DNA of 64,000 nt from Pontibacter aquaedesilientis. GTDB taxonomy: Bacteria; Bacteroidota; Bacteroidia; Cytophagales; Hymenobacteraceae. Below the pieces are notes generated by a model. That model saw only the letters and a program-made list of their open reading frames with translations, made no database searches and was not told where the DNA came from. Below are positions 52,629 through 61,186 of this stretch, piece after piece (position 1 is the first letter of the stretch; every line of letters begins with the position of its first letter). The stretch covers positions 29,886 to 93,885 of the forward strand of contig NZ_JACXAJ010000012.1 of assembly GCF_014773225.1 (NCBI RefSeq), in the 5' to 3' direction. The translations under genes and the position numbers were made by a program.

Positions 52629-52814
52629 AATAATGAAGAATTAACAAATAGTTCTGGGTCTGGCATAAAACCCGATGTATGATAGAGTTTGAACATGCTC
52701 AGGCAGCAAGCGACTTTATAGGGTTGCAATCTTCAGCAAGCTTCATAGCCAAATGAACATTTTGAAACCAACCATTTATTCATTTAACAATTTAATAATC
52801 AACAATCAAAGAAA

Positions 52815-53243
52815 ATGCCGCGCATAAAAGTAGCCATACCTGTACACGTTTCTTTTGAAACCGCCATACCTGTACGCATCACCGACCTCAACTATGGGGC
52901 TCACCTGGGCAACGATGCCCTACTCTCCATCTTGCACGAAGCCCGGTTGCAGTTGCTGGGGCACTTCGGCTATACGGAGCTGGATTTGGGCGGCGCCAGC
53001 CTCATTATGGCTGACGTAGCCATCGAGTACAAAGGGGAGGGTTTCTACGGCGATGTGCTGACAATGAAACTGGCTTTTGACGATGTGCATAAGTACGGTT
53101 TCGACATCACCTACCACGTGCTCAATCAAAAGGGCAAGGAAGTGGCACGCGCCAAGACCGGTATGCTGTGCTTTAACTACCAGGAACGAAAATTAATGGC
53201 ACTGCCCGACGAAGTAAAGGCCCGGATTGAAACTAATGCCTAA
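52815..53243 (+). CDS. Hotdog-fold acyl-CoA thioesterase
   Basis: 142 residues. The pattern VSFETAIPVRITDLNYGAHL then GNDALLSILHEARL is that of the 4HBT/YbgC hotdog family, with Asn and Asp/Glu residues (DLNYGAHLGND, HEARL) at the thioester site. It probably hydrolyses acyl-CoA thioesters; chain preference unknown. Cytoplasmic. Two near-copies of the dispersed word (CCATACCTGTAC) lie in its first 70 bases. rlmN starts 21 bp after the stop. Confidence 0.85.
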   Translation: MPRIKVAIPVHVSFETAIPVRITDLNYGAHLGNDALLSILHEARLQLLGHFGYTELDLGGASLIMADVAIEYKGEGFYGDVLTMKLAFDDVHKYGFDITYHVLNQKGKEVARAKTGMLCFNYQERKLMALPDEVKARIETNA

Positions 53244-53252
53244 GTATTTTTG

Positions 53253-53260
53253 TAATTTTG
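53253..53260 (+). promoter_or_regulatory. -7 box (TAATTTTG) 4 bp before the rlmN start
   Basis: Exact TAnnTTTG match ending 4 bases before the ATG at 53265. If active, the rlmN transcript would start at or next to the ATG, that is, be leaderless. Confidence 0.45.
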
Positions 53261-53264
53261 CAGT

Positions 53265-54338
53265 ATGACACTGATTGCAGACATTAATATACTGAACAAG
53301 AAGGATATCCGTAAGCTGTCGCTGGACGACTTAAAGGCATGGTTGGTAGAACAGGGCGAAAAAGCGTTCCGTGCCAAGCAGGTCTATGAGTGGATCTGGA
53401 AACACTCGGCCCAATCGTTTGAGGAGATGAACAACGTGAGCTTGGCCCTGCGGGAGAAGCTCGACCAGCACTTTGCCATTAACGCGGTGCAGGTGGCTAC
53501 CAAGCAGCTCAGCAACGATGGTACCATCAAGTCTGCCTTCAAGCTCTACGATAGCAATATTGTGGAGGGTGTGCTGATACCGCACGACGAGCGCAAAACG
53601 GCCTGCGTCAGCAGCCAGGTAGGTTGCTCGCTTACCTGCAAGTTTTGCGCCACCGGCTACATGGACCGTGTGCGCAACCTGGATGCCGCCGAGATTTACG
53701 ATCAGGTGGTGCGCATCAACGAGCAGAGCATGCAGCAGTATGGGCAGCCGCTGACCAACATCGTGTACATGGGGATGGGCGAGCCGATGCTCAACTATGC
53801 CAACGTAATGAAAAGTATTGAGCGCATCACGGCACACGATGGCCTAGGTATGGCTGCACGCCGCATCACAGTGAGCACGGCAGGCATCGCCAAGATGATC
53901 AAGAAGATGGCGGACGATGGCGTGAAAGCCAACCTGGCTTTGTCGCTGCATGCGGCCAACGACGAGAAGCGCAACCAGATCATGCCGATTAATGAGACAA
54001 ACTCGCTGGAGGCGCTGACCGACGCGCTGAAGTATTTCCATGAGGTGACGGGCCGCAAGGTAACGTATGAGTACATCGTGTTCGATAACTTCAACGACTC
54101 GCTGCAGGATGCAGAAGAGCTGCTGCGTTTCACCAAAATCATTCCTTGCAAGGTAAACCTGATTGAGTATAACCCGATCGAGAATGCCGACTTTGTGAAC
54201 ACTGCCGACGAGCGGCTGGAGAAATTCATTTACTATTTGGCAGACCGAGGCGTGCAGGTTAACGTGCGCCGCAGCCGTGGCAAAGACATCGACGCCGCCT
54301 GCGGACAGCTGGCCGTGAAAGAGAAGCAACCGGCTTAA
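53265..54338 (+). CDS. rlmN: Dual-specificity rRNA/tRNA adenine C2-methyltransferase
   Basis: 357 residues. Radical SAM cysteines Cys121, Cys125 and Cys128 (CSLTCKFC), the acceptor/resolving Cys346 in DAACGQL, and the segments NIVYMGMGEPMLN and RRITVSTAG identify RlmN. It methylates A2503 of 23S rRNA and A37 of some tRNAs. Close spacing to the thioesterase gene suggests co-transcription, yet a -7 box lies directly before its start. A motif-containing terminator follows. Confidence 0.97.
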   Translation: MTLIADINILNKKDIRKLSLDDLKAWLVEQGEKAFRAKQVYEWIWKHSAQSFEEMNNVSLALREKLDQHFAINAVQVATKQLSNDGTIKSAFKLYDSNIVEGVLIPHDERKTACVSSQVGCSLTCKFCATGYMDRVRNLDAAEIYDQVVRINEQSMQQYGQPLTNIVYMGMGEPMLNYANVMKSIERITAHDGLGMAARRITVSTAGIAKMIKKMADDGVKANLALSLHAANDEKRNQIMPINETNSLEALTDALKYFHEVTGRKVTYEYIVFDNFNDSLQDAEELLRFTKIIPCKVNLIEYNPIENADFVNTADERLEKFIYYLADRGVQVNVRRSRGKDIDAACGQLAVKEKQPA

Positions 54339-54358
54339 TACCCGGAAGATAGATTATA

Positions 54359-54400
54359 CAAAAAGCCCCTGCTATACCTTAGCAGGGGCTTTTTGCTTTT
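54359..54400 (+). terminator. Terminator copy 1, loop contains the dispersed word
   Basis: 14-bp perfect arms (54360-54373, 54381-54394; AAAAAGCCCCTGCT) around the loop ATACCTT; arm plus loop spell GCTATACCTTAGC. Identical over 42 nt to 55746-55787. Confidence 0.9.
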
Positions 54401-54444
54401 TGTTGATAAGGTATAAAACATAGTCAAGAAGATTAGATATTTTA

Positions 54445-54452
54445 TATATTTG
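54445..54452 (+). promoter_or_regulatory. Putative -7 box (TATATTTG) for the barrel gene
   Basis: Exact TAnnTTTG match 33 bp before ATG 54486, which supports that start over an in-frame codon at 54450. No TTTG at -33. Confidence 0.45.
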
Positions 54453-54485
54453 GCAAAATTTATCGCAATATATTTCTCAAAACTT

Positions 54486-55730
54486 ATGAAACAACTTTAC
54501 ATTCTGCTGTTTGCCCTTTTTGTTAGTTTACCTTCAATTGCGCAGTCTAACTACCAGCCTGGCTACATTCTGATGGCCGATGGGAACAAGCAGGTTGGCC
54601 AACTGGACTACAAAAGTGATAGACAGCATGCCCGCCACATTAGTTTCAGGAGCAACAGCGAGGCCACGCCTGTCAGGTATAACCCAAATGAGTTGGTTGG
54701 TTATGGTTTTGAGGAAGGTAAACGCTACGAGTCGGCCAATGTGATGGGCCCAGATAGCTTGCCACAGCAAAGTTTCCTGGAGGTACTGGTAAAAGGAGGC
54801 AGTAGCCTGTACTTTATGAAGACAGAAGAAAGCAATGACCGCTTCTTTATCAGGAAGAATAATGAACCCTTGCAGGAGCTGACACAAGAGAAACGTCGCA
54901 TTGAAGCGGAAAGCGGAGCTAAGTATACTACCACACTGAAGCACTATATCGGCACACTGAATTATCTGTTCCTGGATTGCCCTACTGTGCAGCCGCAACT
55001 TGAACGTACCAAGCTGGAGCAGGCAAGTTTGATAAAACTGGTGTCAGCATATAATACCTGTACTGCGCCGCAGCAGGAGCAATATGTTAAAGCTGCAAAA
55101 TCGGGCCTGGTCATAGAAAAAGGACTAACTATAGGCGCCACAATGACCAATACCAGTTTTAGCAGCGGTAATTATTTCAGCTTCTTTTATCTGGAAAACA
55201 GTGAAATTGCCGCCTCTGTAGATTTTTCCGGAGGTTTATTCCTTAATATAGGCGCCACTAAGATCAACGAAAACTTCAGGCTGCATACCGGTGCCATGTT
55301 TTACAGGTATAGCGGAGCGGGTAATTTTGAGCGCCATCAATCTGCTGAGCAGTATGACAAATTTCACTACGACTTTGAAGCTTCCTATTTGAAAGTACCG
55401 CTCATGGTACGCTATACCTTGCCAGGTAAAAAGCTACAACCATATTTGAATGCTGGTCTGCAAAATGGTTTTTTGCTTAGTGGCAGCAGCCACGTAGAAA
55501 AGGAATCCAAATGGCATGAGAGGACAACCATTGATAGCGAGAAGATGTTTAGTGAGCTTCGTTTTTATGAGCAGGGACTACAGGCCGGTCTTGGTGTGCA
55601 GATGCCCTATTACAAAGAGAATAACCTAAATGTTGAGCTGCGGTATGAAAAAAACAACGGTTTTTCGCCATACAAGAATATCAGGCATGTTAACCAAGTT
55701 GCCTCTGTTTTACTTGGAATGTCCTTCTAA
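54486..55730 (+). CDS. Outer-membrane beta-barrel protein with long N-terminal region
   Basis: 414 residues from ATG 54486; signal peptide MKQLYILLFALFVSLPSIAQ. Residues about 20-180 form a soluble domain (QPGYILMADGNKQVGQLDY, RHISFRSNS) typical of Bacteroidota barrel proteins whose first part carries a repeated G-x-I-x-x-x-D-G strand. The C-terminal 220 residues are barrel-like (GGLFLNIGATKINENFRLHTG, LKVPLMVRYTLPGKKLQPYL) and end in VASVLLGMSF, a terminal-Phe strand. Function unknown. The gene is flanked by two identical terminators. More A+T-rich than neighbouring enzyme genes. Confidence 0.75.
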   Translation: MKQLYILLFALFVSLPSIAQSNYQPGYILMADGNKQVGQLDYKSDRQHARHISFRSNSEATPVRYNPNELVGYGFEEGKRYESANVMGPDSLPQQSFLEVLVKGGSSLYFMKTEESNDRFFIRKNNEPLQELTQEKRRIEAESGAKYTTTLKHYIGTLNYLFLDCPTVQPQLERTKLEQASLIKLVSAYNTCTAPQQEQYVKAAKSGLVIEKGLTIGATMTNTSFSSGNYFSFFYLENSEIAASVDFSGGLFLNIGATKINENFRLHTGAMFYRYSGAGNFERHQSAEQYDKFHYDFEASYLKVPLMVRYTLPGKKLQPYLNAGLQNGFLLSGSSHVEKESKWHERTTIDSEKMFSELRFYEQGLQAGLGVQMPYYKENNLNVELRYEKNNGFSPYKNIRHVNQVASVLLGMSF

Positions 55731-55745
55731 GACAGCGCATAAAAT

Positions 55746-55787
55746 CAAAAAGCCCCTGCTATACCTTAGCAGGGGCTTTTTGCTTTT
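55746..55787. terminator. Terminator copy 2, identical to 54359-54400
   Basis: Same 42-nt string, 14-bp arms and ATACCTT loop. Lies between the barrel gene (+) and the BrkB gene (-). Confidence 0.9.
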
Positions 55788-55799
55788 ATGCGCTATACC

Positions 55800-56789
55800 T
55801 TAACTCGCCTTGTTAAACCTGCCTTCGGGTCTTGGTCGCCCGCTGGAGATGTCGTGTGGGTTATCGGTGATTTCCTGCTCTCTGTACAGTACGGCGTGCT
55901 CCTTTGGCCTGATTTCCTGCCCAAACTCACAGGCATATTGCTGAGTAAATTCCGCACCAAATAGTACGATGAGCGACGAGTAGTAGATCCACACCAGAAT
56001 CACGATAATGGAACCGGCCGCGCCGTATGCTGAACCCGGGTCGCTGGTGCTGATAAACCAGCTAATGAGAAACTTACCGATAGTGAAAAGCATAGCCGTG
56101 ATCAAAGCGCCCACCCATACATCCTGCCACTTAATGAATGCATCTGGCAGGTACTTAAAGATTAGCGAGAAAAGGGCCGTAATAATAGCCACTGACAAGA
56201 TAAAGTCCAGGGCTTTGATGAGGTAGTAGAGCACATCGGGCGAAACGAACTGTAGGTAATTGTCGAAAATTTCGCGGAGGTAATCACTCAGAATAGAGAT
56301 AACCGCACTCAGCAGCAGCGAAACCAGCATGAGCAGCGCAATGCTCAGCACAATGCCGAACGAAAACAGCCGCACCTGCAGCATTTTAAGGATGCCATTG
56401 GTCGGTTTCGGTTTCACGTTCCAGACACGGTTAAGCGACTCCTGCAGGGTGGCAAAAAATGTGGTAGACGCAAAAATAAGGGTGCCTATACCTATCCAGA
56501 AGGCGATACCGCCTCCCTCGCTCACATGCGCATTCTGCACAATGGTTTCAACGGATTCGGCTGCATTGGGGCCGATAGCGGCGGAAATTTGGGCGGAAAG
56601 CTCCCCGGAAACAGCCTTCTCCCCAAAAAAGAAACCTGCCGCCTGGATGATGATCACGAGCAGGGGCGGAATGGAAAAGATGGCATTGAAGGCCAGCGCT
56701 GCCGCAAGCAGCAGGGAGCCATTGTCTGTGAACCCCGCAAACGTGTTTTTAAAGAGGGGTAATATCTTAAGTTTGGTAGATGTGGCCAT
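55800..56789 (-). CDS. YihY/BrkB family membrane protein
   Basis: 329 residues with six predicted membrane segments: about 23-47 (LAAALAFNAIFSIPPLLVII), 95-115, 140-165, 185-210, 220-245 and 250-280. The segments AALAFNAIFSIPPLL and AYGAAGSIIVILVWIYYSSLIVLFGAEF are typical. Once named as RNase BN by mistake, the family is now viewed as an inner-membrane protein of unknown, perhaps transport, role. Soluble C-terminal tail of about 45 residues. Monocistronic by layout. Confidence 0.92.
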   Translation of the reverse strand: MATSTKLKILPLFKNTFAGFTDNGSLLLAAALAFNAIFSIPPLLVIIIQAAGFFFGEKAVSGELSAQISAAIGPNAAESVETIVQNAHVSEGGGIAFWIGIGTLIFASTTFFATLQESLNRVWNVKPKPTNGILKMLQVRLFSFGIVLSIALLMLVSLLLSAVISILSDYLREIFDNYLQFVSPDVLYYLIKALDFILSVAIITALFSLIFKYLPDAFIKWQDVWVGALITAMLFTIGKFLISWFISTSDPGSAYGAAGSIIVILVWIYYSSLIVLFGAEFTQQYACEFGQEIRPKEHAVLYREQEITDNPHDISSGRPRPEGRFNKAS

Positions 56790-56858
56790 ATCGCTTCAAC
56801 TGTATCAGGATAGCTTTTTGATACGGCAGCAATATTGATAGGTTAGAAAAGGGGCAGC

Positions 56859-58313
56859 CTACAGCTTGTTCACGGTAGCAGTCAGGCTGCCGCTGGCATT
56901 CACCACCGCCTTTATGCCTGTTGGAGTAAGATAGATGTTGTCCAGCACGAGATCGTTGACGGCACCACGCAGCAATACCGCCTCATGCATGTGGCTGGAC
57001 TGGTTCAGAGTATGCTGCAGCATGTTGCGCACATCCGCCAGTTGGCTTTGTACCGGTATGTTGACCTGGCTTTGTATCATCTCTTTAAACCTGTTTTTGG
57101 CTAGCCAGTTGGCCGTGTTCAGGAGCATGTCTTTGGTTTGGAGGTCGTAGTCCACGTCGCGCAGTTTGATGGAAGCTGAAGTTGGGTCGTAGTAAGGCGT
57201 GCCGCGCAGGTATACCTTGCCGATCAGTTTTTTGGTGAACAAGCCCGCTTTGGTTTTGCCGTCCACGTCAAGCATGAGCACGAGCTGCTCTCCGCTGGGC
57301 GTGATGGCGGCATCCTTTACCGTTACCTGGCTTTTTCCCCCGTCGAAGGTATAGGTTTGGTTGGCGATCTGCTGCTGCATCAGGCTGCTGGCGTGGGTAT
57401 AGGGCACGGTGGCCGTGAGCCCGATCTGGATGTCGTCGCGCATGCGGCTGTCGATGATGAGCTTCGGTAGGTTTCTGTTCAGTTGCGTTTGGGGCTTGCC
57501 ATCGGTCGTGACCTGTATGTAAGAGGTAATGCCCAGGTTGGTATGCAGACTGCCGTTGTGGGCGTACAGCGGGGCCATGCGTACTTCCTGTGGCTGCACG
57601 CTCAGCCAGGCGTTCAGGTTGTTGTCCAGCTTGACGGGCTGCTGCAGCTGCATCCAGGTATCGGCCACGTACTGGCGCAGGTTGAGGCGGTTTTGTATCT
57701 CCTTGTCCAGTTGGCGGGCGATCGTGTTCATCTGCTGCTTCATGGCGGGTTCTATGAAACGGGCCAGGCCTATCTTGAGCGGACCCAGATTGATGTAGGG
57801 CTTGGTGTCGCCCCACTCGAAATTGCCAGTTGTAATAGTGTTGATTTTGTAGTCTTCTGTCAGGCCAAAGCGGCTCTCCGTCTTCACGACCATGTCAAAC
57901 GAAGTGGCTTCTGTTTTGCTGAAGGAAGGGCAGGCCTTGCAGGGCTCCCACTGCCAGCGGCCCTTAGCGTATACCTGCAACGGCACGCTGAAGTACAGCT
58001 TGTCCTTTTCGGCCCGGATGGTCATGCGCCCTTTCTTGAGCACCGTCACCGCCAGATTATCGTCGTCCAGGTTATCGTCTTTGTAAAGTGCGCCCTGTAT
58101 TTCCTGGTTTAGTTTGTCCTCGATGGCCGACAAAGGTATAGAAACCGGAATACTGATGGAAGAAAGCTTGGGCTGGTAGGCCGGCGCGTTGGCGACCGTT
58201 GCCGGCGGGGCCGTGGTGGTTAGCCGGGCTGTGCTGGTACAAGCCTGAAAAGCGAGCAGGCCGCCCAAAACGAAAAGGATGAAAACCAGCTGTAGGGTAG
58301 TAAGTCGGAACAC
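56859..58313 (-). CDS. DUF4403 family lipoprotein
   Basis: 484 residues. Signal ends at lipobox FQAC (Cys25), followed by a Thr/Ala/Pro-rich tether. The rest fits DUF4403: opening LSSISIPVSIPLSAIEDKLN, a CKACPS motif near 155, repeated strand-helix units and FKEMIQSQVNIPVQSQLADV. The fold may be a pair of lipid-binding (TULIP/SMP-like) modules, an inference from its length and amphipathic strands. Probably periplasmic, possibly tied to outer-membrane lipid handling. A run of five TATACCT/AGGTATA words lies in and around it. Confidence 0.88.
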   Translation of the reverse strand: MFRLTTLQLVFILFVLGGLLAFQACTSTARLTTTAPPATVANAPAYQPKLSSISIPVSIPLSAIEDKLNQEIQGALYKDDNLDDDNLAVTVLKKGRMTIRAEKDKLYFSVPLQVYAKGRWQWEPCKACPSFSKTEATSFDMVVKTESRFGLTEDYKINTITTGNFEWGDTKPYINLGPLKIGLARFIEPAMKQQMNTIARQLDKEIQNRLNLRQYVADTWMQLQQPVKLDNNLNAWLSVQPQEVRMAPLYAHNGSLHTNLGITSYIQVTTDGKPQTQLNRNLPKLIIDSRMRDDIQIGLTATVPYTHASSLMQQQIANQTYTFDGGKSQVTVKDAAITPSGEQLVLMLDVDGKTKAGLFTKKLIGKVYLRGTPYYDPTSASIKLRDVDYDLQTKDMLLNTANWLAKNRFKEMIQSQVNIPVQSQLADVRNMLQHTLNQSSHMHEAVLLRGAVNDLVLDNIYLTPTGIKAVVNASGSLTATVNKL

Positions 58314-58391
58314 GCGGTATAGCCTTATAAATTTTAGCGCAATTTACGGCTTTTGCGGACAGCTTATACCTGCAGCAAACTGTGCAGCTGA

Positions 58392-58730
58392 CTAGGCCTC
58401 TTGTCGGTGTGGCTGCAAAAGCCGCGAAAGCATGGCACGAATGCCGTCTTCGGTGTCAACAATGCCGCACTCCTGAATCGTTCCTTTGCAATAGATCGCA
58501 AAAAATGGCGTACCGGTCAGCTTCACTTCCTTGCTGGACACGGGGTTTTCGCTGGCGCTCATGCGGGCAAAAGTCACACTTTGGTACTGCGGTTCTACAG
58601 ATAGTTTCCGGAAGGAAGGGGAGAGGGCTTTGCAAATAGGGCAGGCCGGATCAGTGAATTTCACGATCACACGTTCGTCATCAAATATCAGCTTGCGCAG
58701 TTGGTTATCGTTTATGTCCGTTACAGTCAT
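58392..58730 (-). CDS. Thioredoxin-like protein with CPIC active site
   Basis: 112 residues, cytoplasmic. Active-site motif Cys30-Pro-Ile-Cys33 within FTDPACPICKALSP and the cis-Pro loop TGTPFFAIY; other thioredoxin fold strands are present (RVIVKFTD, VTFARMSAS). The usual CGPC is replaced by CPIC, and the preceding Trp by Ala, which should alter the redox potential and partners. Likely a disulfide reductase of narrow range. It lies upstream of the DUF4403 gene on the same strand, 78 bp apart. Confidence 0.82.
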   Translation of the reverse strand: MTVTDINDNQLRKLIFDDERVIVKFTDPACPICKALSPSFRKLSVEPQYQSVTFARMSASENPVSSKEVKLTGTPFFAIYCKGTIQECGIVDTEDGIRAMLSRLLQPHRQEA

Positions 58731-58833
58731 GTTTCATAGTTTTGAGGTACGCAAGCCTTTGGCAGGTATGCGACGGTGTTTATGTAGGATATAGACGTTT
58801 TGTGTAAAATATAGGTTAACTGCCGTAAAGCAA

Positions 58834-58866
58834 AAACAGCCGCTACCTGAATGGCAACGGCTGTTT
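58834..58866 (-). terminator. Terminator after the small barrel gene
   Basis: AAACAGCCG / CGGCTGTTT arms (58834-58842, 58858-58866) with an inner CC-GG pair, serving the minus-strand gene ending at 58897. Confidence 0.7.
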
Positions 58867-58896
58867 CTATGGAATTATTAGTAGTAAGAGCAGGCT

Positions 58897-59568
58897 CTAG
58901 AAGGCAAAGCCCAGCCGTATGCCTCTAGTAGAGAAAGGCGAAAAGCTGATGCTGTGGTAACCTTTGTGTTCTATCATGTGGTTGCTGTCGTTTTTATAAG
59001 TGGTGACAACATCTTTGTTCTTTCTGTATTGGAGGCCAACGCCTACTTCAAAACCTGCATAGAAGCGTGATGCGAAATAATAATCCACTCCGGCCAAGCC
59101 ATTCAAGCCTACATTGAAGTTCGATCTGTTGGCTGCATATGCGGTCGAACCCCAGCCGCCCTTAGTCATATAGTCTTCTGTCTCTTCCTTAGAACTCCAA
59201 TATCCCAGAGGCAACTCAGCACCTATGTATGGTGACAATCTATTAGTGCCTGCAAAGTGCTTCTCTATACCTGGCGTTATATTTATTCCAATAGAAGTCT
59301 GGTATGCATCGACTCCTAATTTGTTGTAGTCGTAATCTGCCCGAACCCCGAGACGGAGGGCTTTACCCTCTTCATAGAACTTGCGCAACTTCAATTGGCT
59401 ACCATTCAAAAAAATATAATGCTCAAGGTTAACAGCCACTTCGGTCGTAATATCTCCTTTAGTTGATTTAAAGGTTTTTCCCGAAGAGTTGACCGGTGGA
59501 GAATCCTGCGCCTGCGCTGCGAAGGCAGCCGCTAAGCAGCAGAAGAGGGCAAGTAGTTTTGTTTTCAT
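58897..59568 (-). CDS. Small outer-membrane beta-barrel protein, uncharacterised
   Basis: 223 residues. Signal peptide MKTKLLALFCCLAAAFAAQA. Mature strands: EVAVNLEHYIFLNG, ALRLGVRADYDYNKLG, TSIGINITPGIEKHF, VGLNGLAGVDYYFASRFYAGF, ending GIRLGFAF with a terminal Phe as in barrel proteins. Probably an eight- to ten-strand barrel. Function unknown. Flanked by terminators, so transcribed alone. Confidence 0.72.
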   Translation of the reverse strand: MKTKLLALFCCLAAAFAAQAQDSPPVNSSGKTFKSTKGDITTEVAVNLEHYIFLNGSQLKLRKFYEEGKALRLGVRADYDYNKLGVDAYQTSIGINITPGIEKHFAGTNRLSPYIGAELPLGYWSSKEETEDYMTKGGWGSTAYAANRSNFNVGLNGLAGVDYYFASRFYAGFEVGVGLQYRKNKDVVTTYKNDSNHMIEHKGYHSISFSPFSTRGIRLGFAF

Positions 59569-59786
59569 AAACCTAATTTATAAAATGAGTAGTTTCGTAT
59601 ATATGATTTCTTGAATACAATTATAGTGCCATTTTTATTAGGGTTTGTACAGTTATTTGAAATAAACAGGTATAGGATCGACCAATCTGCCTGAGAAATG
59701 GCATAAAAAAACGTGTGGTGCTACTGCACCACACGTTTTTGCTAGTCTCATATCTAAAGTCTTGTGTCTAACGTCTTGCGTCTACC

Positions 59787-60764
59787 CTACGCCAGCGTCT
59801 GCTCTTCCTTCATCTTCTTTAGGTTGAGGAGCATGTCTTCGGTCATGGCGTCTAGGTCGTAGGCAGGCTTCCAGCCCCAGTCCTGCTGGGCGGCGCTGTC
59901 GTCGATGCTTTGTGGCCAGGAGTCGGCGATCTGCTGACGGTAGTCCGGCTTGTAGGTAATCTTGAAGTCAGGTATAAACTTGCGGATGGAGGCGGCGATT
60001 TCTTCTGGAGAGAAACTCATTGCCCCCAGGTTGTACGAGCTGCGCACTTTCACCTGCTCGGCCGGCGCGTGCATCAGGTCCAGCGTGGATTTCAGGGCAT
60101 CTGGCATGTACATCATGGGCAGGTAAGTGTTCTCGCTCAGGAAGCACTCGTAGGATTGGCCTTCTAGTGCCTTGTGGTAAATGTCCACGGCGTAGTCGGT
60201 GGTGCCGCCGCCCGGCAGGGCCTTGTAACCAATCAGGCCAGGGTAACGAAGGCTGCGCACGTCCAGGCCGTACTTTTCGAAGTAATACTCGCACCAGCGC
60301 TCACCAGCTTGCTTACTGATGCCATACACGGTGTTTGGGTCCATCACGGTGTGCTGCGGCGTGTGCTGGCGTGGGGTGTTGGGGCCGAAAACGGCGATGG
60401 AGCTTGGCCAGTATACCTTTTCTACTTTATGCTCCAGGGCCAGGTCCAGCACGTTGAACAAACCATCCATGTTCAGTTTCCAGGCAAACTTCGGGTTTTT
60501 CTCGCCGGTAGCCGACAACACGGCCGCCAGATGGTAGATCTGCTTGAATTTATATTTAGAGGCCAGTTCGGCCAGTACGTTTGTGTCCAGCACATCCACT
60601 TTCTCAAATGGGCCTGAGTCGCGGAGGTCGGCCTGCTTGGGCGCCGCAATGTCGGCTGCCACTACATTAGACCCGCCGTACAAATTGCGGAGCTCCAGGG
60701 TGAGTTCAGAGCCAAGTTGTCCGCAGGCACCAATCACCAATACCGTATCACTTGTGTTTGCCAT
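59787..60764 (-). CDS. tdh: L-threonine 3-dehydrogenase, short-chain (SDR) type
   Basis: 325 residues from the ATG at 60764 (MANTSDTVLVIGACGQLGSE); a longer frame to 60836 crosses an untranslated leader. Extended SDR fold: NAD motif GACGQLG (12-18), catalytic Ser in YWPSSIAVFG, and Tyr-x3-Lys in VYGISKQAGE. The closing stretch DSWPQSIDDSAAQQDWGW is typical of this threonine dehydrogenase subfamily, which differs from the zinc alcohol-dehydrogenase form of E. coli. It makes 2-amino-3-ketobutyrate for Kbl, whose gene is 1.8 kb away on the other strand. A terminator-like hairpin stands in its leader. Confidence 0.93.
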   Translation of the reverse strand: MANTSDTVLVIGACGQLGSELTLELRNLYGGSNVVAADIAAPKQADLRDSGPFEKVDVLDTNVLAELASKYKFKQIYHLAAVLSATGEKNPKFAWKLNMDGLFNVLDLALEHKVEKVYWPSSIAVFGPNTPRQHTPQHTVMDPNTVYGISKQAGERWCEYYFEKYGLDVRSLRYPGLIGYKALPGGGTTDYAVDIYHKALEGQSYECFLSENTYLPMMYMPDALKSTLDLMHAPAEQVKVRSSYNLGAMSFSPEEIAASIRKFIPDFKITYKPDYRQQIADSWPQSIDDSAAQQDWGWKPAYDLDAMTEDMLLNLKKMKEEQTLA

Positions 60765-60877
60765 AGTCAGAGTAAATTTTTGCACAAAGTAACCGATTTC
60801 GATGCAATCCTGAAAGTATCGGGACAAGAATCCCAATGCTTCTGAGTATAAGCTTATTGCGCGAGGAGATAGGTGTC

Positions 60878-60948
60878 AAAAGAAAACGCCTGCCAGCTGG
60901 CAGGCGCTTAGCCCTAACTAATCTAATCTTAACCTGGTGTTCTCACCA
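60878..60948 (-). ncRNA. Candidate 70-nt RNA or attenuated tdh leader
   Basis: On the minus strand a promoter (-33 GTTG 60982-60985, 20 bp, -7 TACCTTTG 60954-60961) would start RNA near 60948. The RNA opens with a TGGTG-AGAA-CACCA hairpin, has a linker with GATTAGATTAGTTAG, then a perfect 20-nt palindrome (60887-60906, CGCCTGCCAG core) and a T-rich run. This is the form of a small RNA ending in a terminator. Since tdh begins 114 nt later on the same strand, it could equally be a leader with attenuation. Confidence 0.45.
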
Positions 60949-60953
60949 CAGAC

Positions 60954-60985
60954 CAAAGGTATGGTGGTCAGCCAGTGGCTCCAAC
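60954..60985 (-). promoter_or_regulatory. Promoter upstream of the RNA candidate and tdh
   Basis: Minus-strand -7 TACCTTTG (60954-60961) and GTTG at 60982-60985 (one mismatch from TTTG), 20 bp apart. Confidence 0.55.
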
Positions 60986-61066
60986 AGGTATAGCCAGATT
61001 TAACGATTAAGTAATAATATGGTGAAATAGAAATAATGCGTGCCTGTTTCAGGAGTCCGATTTTCT

Positions 61067-61074
61067 TATATTTG
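61067..61074 (+). promoter_or_regulatory. Putative -7 box (TATATTTG) for the proline-rich gene
   Basis: Exact TAnnTTTG match; leader about 105 nt to ATG 61187. It lies inside the possible upstream reading frame, arguing against a start at 61040. Confidence 0.4.
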
Positions 61075-61152
61075 TAGAGCCAATGGCCGTTTCAGGTATA
61101 GGATACAGGTCGATTTGGCTAATGTTGAACCAAGAATTCAGGACCGGTTCCG

Positions 61153-61160
61153 TACCTTTG
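61153..61160 (+). promoter_or_regulatory. Second putative -7 box (TACCTTTG)
   Basis: Exact TAnnTTTG match 27 bp before ATG 61187; no TTTG at -33. Confidence 0.35.
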
Positions 61161-61186
61161 CGGGTATAGAAATCGGACAGCGCGAT

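Larger units (their letters stand above)
60765..61186. other. 422-bp divergent region between tdh and the proline-rich gene
   Basis: Holds a minus-strand promoter and short RNA candidate (60878-60985), two plus-strand -7 boxes (61067, 61153), and two AGGTATA words (60988, 61096). No ORF. Confidence 0.6.

Noticed and set aside
61040..61186. 49-codon extension of the proline-rich protein
   Set aside because: Two -7 boxes lie inside it, and the conserved domain begins at ATG 61187.
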